DNA of 64,000 bases from Cristatella mucedo. Taxonomy: Eukaryota; Bryozoa; Phylactolaemata; Cristatellidae. Shown here piece by piece: positions 60,756 through 64,000 of the stretch. The notes below the pieces were generated by a model. That model was not told the origin of the DNA, did not search any database, and saw only the letters and a program-made list of their open reading frames with translations. The stretch's first letter is position 1; the number at the start of each line of letters is the position of its first letter. The position numbers and the translations under genes are program-made. The stretch covers positions 1,600,001 through 1,664,000 of the forward strand of contig WPIO01000039.1 of the NCBI GenBank assembly GCA_009760855.2, given 5' to 3'.

Positions 60756-61880
60756 CGAGCCGGCGCTCGCCGTCGCCTCGTGGCGTCTCGAATCTCTGAC
60801 GGAGATTTCAGCCGCTCGGCAGCGCAGCCGCAGTCGTCCGATCGGGCGGCGCGCGCGCTAGCTCGCTCGCTCGCTCGACGCAAGGCGCGTCGGTCGCGTC
60901 TCGCTGCGAAGCTGCGCTGCCTCTTTCTGACGAGCGTGTGCCGCGACCTGGACACAAGCCAGCCGCCGCCGCCGCCGAGATTAGCGGCGCTGACGTACTT
61001 CGACCGAGTCCGCGAAGCAGTTCCCGGTAGAGCGACGAGTCAGCATCTGCGTCGGTCGGTGCTTCTCCGCTCCTTTTCCCGTCGACCGCCGCGGCGGCGG
61101 GCGGGCGGGCGGGTGGGCGCTCCGGGAGTCGTCGGCGCCGCTCGCTCATTGGACGCCGCGAGCCACCTATCGCGGGAGCCGCCGCGGGACCTTCCTGGCG
61201 AGCCAGTGCGCGCGGTCGCTCGACGGGCGCACCGGGTCGAGGCCCGCGACCTTAGGACGTCTGGGGCATAATTAGAGCCCGCCGGCTACCGCTCGCTTGG
61301 CTGCAGCGACCCCTTCGCTTCCTCCTCGCGTTGCGACCGTAAGCGACGCGGCGGCTGCGGCAGTGCTGTAACTAGCACCCCGATTCTAATTAGGTATCGC
61401 GGCTGGCGGCTGCCCGTGGCGGTTTCGGACCTCAGCTCTGCGGTTGCCGTCAGTCCGGCCGTCCGTTCGGTGCGTCGTCGTCGTTGTGGTTGGCCGACGG
61501 GAAGCGCGTTTGCCGAAGTACGACTGATGCCGGCAGTCGACAAGGGGAAAGCATAGTAGTGGCGTCGGGGCGGCGGCGGCGGCGGCGGCGGCGGCGGGAG
61601 AACTCGCTAAGCGGCGGCCGAATTTCGCTGAGGAGTTCTCCAATCAGCCCGAAGCGCGCGTTAGTCGAGCGACCTTCGAAGAGGCTCTTAGCAGCTGCTG
61701 TCAGCGACGCGGCTGCAGCCAACGAGCGCTCATTAAGCCTGCATGCAGTTGGCCGCAGGCGGCGAAGGGCTGGGAGGGCGTAACTCGAGCCGAAACAGCG
61801 GGGTGCGACCCGTGAGAGGCGCTCGGCAGCGGCCACCGCCGGCTCACCGCCGCCACCCTCTCCCGGCAGCCCCTCTCTTC
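60756..61880 (-). promoter_or_regulatory. CpG-rich 5' region of GPCR-B with G-quadruplex motif
   Basis: About 1.1 kb upstream of the GPCR-B ATG is strikingly GC- and CpG-rich compared with the rest of the window, with CTCG repeats at 60859-60876, GCGGGC runs near 61090-61117 and a (CGG)n run at 61568-61598. Five GGG runs separated by single bases lie at 61099-61117 (plus strand). Long Arg/Ala frames here occur on both strands in several phases, typical of GC-rich noncoding DNA. I read it as a CpG-island-like promoter and 5' UTR; no TATA box was identified. It ends where a LINE starts at about 61881. Confidence 0.5.
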
Positions 61881-61883
61881 GCA

Positions 61884-62776
61884 GACAAAACTAACCTGTT
61901 AGTTACGTGCAAACCCGACGTTACTCAGAAATTCGAAACCTAATCCTAAGAATGGGCTCGGCGCCGCATCCCCTGTAGCATCTGCACGCAGTCCTGTTCC
62001 GCGGTGACGTTTCACTAGACGACCACGTCAGCCCGGCAGTCTAGTCTGCTTACTTTCAGCTACGAAACGACCCACAATTTAGGGCCTGCTTAGGCAGGAA
62101 CACCGCATCCAAGTTGGCCCATGCATTTGCGACATCCATTCTAGTCGTATGCAACTCACTAATCGCGCGTCTTCCGGCCTGTGCAGCAAGGTGCTCAGAG
62201 TTGGCGCAAAATTCTGCAGCTTGGCTAGTCTGTCGCGAAAGTCGCAATCACCATATTGCAGCACTCCTTACCAACCCGTACTGGCTCCCAATCAAGCAGC
62301 ATTTCGACGACAAGGCTGCGTCGCTCACATTGAAGTCCCTTCATTCTAATGCCTCGGCCTTTACCTTCCTTCATTCTAATGCCTCGGCCTTTACCTTCAC
62401 AAACTACGTTCCAATCGGCCTTTGCTATCGCATTGGTCACTCGGCTGGCTCAAATCGTGTAGCTGTGCCTTTAACCAACCGCAAACCCTTTCGGGACCGC
62501 GTTTTCGATTTGAATGCTGCTGGAACTCTCAAACGGTGGACGTCACTTCATCCTCTGCCAATAGACGATGTATACAAATAAGCTAAATACCCATCTGAAC
62601 TGACAGCCTTTGCTGAGTCTGTTTGACATATCCTTGGTGTTTTTATACTTGCTGGCACTGTGCATTGTATACCAACCAATTGCTGCACTTTTTGGCGGCA
62701 TACCTATAGTGCCCAGACAGAGATTTAGTTCTCTTCGCGCGCTCTCTAAATGACGTATAAGTATTATAATAAGCCC
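61884..62776 (+). mobile_element. Family-1-like LINE, diverged
   Basis: TNLLVTCKPDVTQKFET, KLAHAFATSILVVCNSLIAR-like, NSAAWLVCRESRNHHIAALL, then a decayed end and TTCTCTTCGCGCGCTCTC tail. A 30-base tandem duplication (TTCATTCTAATGCCTCGGCC) is at 62339-62398. Confidence 0.75.
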
Positions 62777-63142
62777 GATAGCTCTTCCGAGAGGCTGCCA
62801 GGCTGAGATAGAGAGGGCTGCAGGGCTTAGAGATAGGCTATCGTTTCTTGGAGGGCATCATTTTCTTAAGGAGCTGTAGAGTTATACGTGTTCACACAAA
62901 TCCGCAAGGCTGATCGGCGAGCATGCAACAAATCTGTTCCCAGGAGAGGCTGACTGTGATTATAAAGAGGCTCGTGTTATGTGCGATTTATTTAAAGAGG
63001 CTCGTATTTCGTATACGAACAAATTGAAAGAGGCCACCGCAATTTGTTGCTGTGCCACCGCTGACTGTGCGTCTGCAAGTTGGTGTGCATTCGACGCGCG
63101 GCCACGGAGTACAACGGGGCGAAGAGCAGCCGATTCGAACGC

Positions 63143-63143
<1 letters not shown>
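62777..63143. other. Unassigned sequence
   Basis: A duplicated TTAAAGAGGCTCGT-like word at 62962 and 62992; otherwise nothing seen. Confidence 0.3.
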
Positions 63144-63408
<265 letters not shown>

Positions 63409-63567
63409 GCAGACGGCTCGGCGATTGCCTGCCGAGTGGACTCCAACAGCGACCCGACTAAGCGGAAGTTAACCGGAAAACGGGTTTATTCGGTGGCTTA
63501 GGCGGCCGGCTACGAGGGCGGAAGTAATTTAGAAGGTTGCTTCCGGACAGCTCCGAGACTTTGCCCT

Positions 63568-63690
63568 AGTTGGGTCCGGGAGGGGGCTAAGGTGTTTGCC
63601 ACTGACGAAGGAGGTCGCAAGCTTGAGCCGTGCCGCGTATGGGAAACGCCTGGATGGAGATCAAGCTCTCGTAGTGCGCTACACCAGTTA
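63568..63690 (+). mobile_element. tRNA-derived SINE, type 2 (degenerate copy)
   Basis: GGCTAAGGTGTTTGCC, AGGTCGCAAGCTTGAGCC and GATCAAGCTCTCGTAGTGCGC follow the order seen at 7098-7312, with many substitutions and a decayed B box. Confidence 0.4.
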
Positions 63691-64000
63691 GGGCGCGCGC
63701 CTCACGAAAGACGAGGAACGCTCATCGGACTTGGACGGAAGCTAGTAGCGACTGGCGAGCTACAAAATCTCCAGCGCCTCTAGTGAGAAAGTGCGCTTTG
63801 TCGACGCGGCGCTAGCAAGTGGAGTTCGCGTATCGAGCAGCAGTGCAGGCTTTGGGTGTATCTTAATTTAATTTAACTTATCTCCGCCTGCCACTCCGCA
63901 AAGTCACTAAGATTATATAGGGGCTACTCTGGAAAGTTCTCTATAGTGAACTCAAGCCTGGTCAGCAGTCTTCTGTGCGCATGCGGTGGCAAACAGACTT
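63691..64000. other. Unassigned right edge
   Basis: No frame or repeat recognised after the SINE-like remnant. Confidence 0.3.

Overview
The window is nuclear DNA from a multicellular animal, probably an invertebrate. Evidence: class A GPCR genes split by spliceosomal introns, many CR1/L2-type non-LTR retrotransposons, tRNA-derived SINEs, hAT and Tc1/mariner-type DNA transposons, small LTR elements, and long (TA)n, (GA)n and (TG)n microsatellites. I cannot name the species. There is no operon structure, CRISPR array or rRNA. Coding density is very low; most long reading frames are transposon remains or microsatellite translations.

Three genes are supportable. Two are paralogous rhodopsin-like GPCRs on the minus strand: GPCR-A (exon 1 28193-29033, exon 2 22752-23074, 387 aa) and GPCR-B (exon 1 59951-60755, exon 2 55563-55891, 377 aa). 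Both are cut between TM5 and TM6 by a phase-1 intron whose split codon is G|AT (Asp). The third is a phase-consistent three-exon gene on the plus strand (8770-8902, 9366-9466, 10004-10060) for a 96-residue, probably membrane-associated protein I do not recognise.

Layout. 0.7-12.5 kb is one arm of an old direct segmental duplication whose other arm is 16.0-21.1 kb. Arm A carries a 1.9-kb LTR element (4236-6140, 5-bp target duplication), a 5'-truncated LINE and the three-exon gene. Arm B has the empty LTR site, a nested LINE, a SPIN/URR1-like hAT element, and no copy of the three-exon gene. An island inside the duplication (11702-12180 / 20274-20752) is about 99% identical while its flanks are far more diverged. 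22.7-29.0 kb is GPCR-A with its 5.1-kb intron. 29-36 kb is mostly unique or unassigned, with (TA)n and (GTGCGC)n tracts. 36.8-38.6 kb is the best LINE copy. 42.1-42.8 kb is a mariner-type MITE-like element. 43.6-46.4 kb is a second short LTR element on the minus strand, with a gag-like ORF. 50.6-55.0 kb is a tandem duplication (about 2.2 kb unit) carrying a SINE. 55.6-60.8 kb is GPCR-B with a 4.1-kb intron, followed by a CpG-rich upstream region to about 61.9 kb.

The most unusual material is the pair of compact LTR elements: each has a short gag-like leader followed by 21-bp (seven-codon) Ala/Ser/Glu-rich repeats and shows no pol. Also notable are the near-identical island in the duplication, the two GPCRs with altered NPxxY motifs, and (TA)n tracts framed by near-perfect inverted repeats. 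All identities were judged by eye; no alignment or database search was run.
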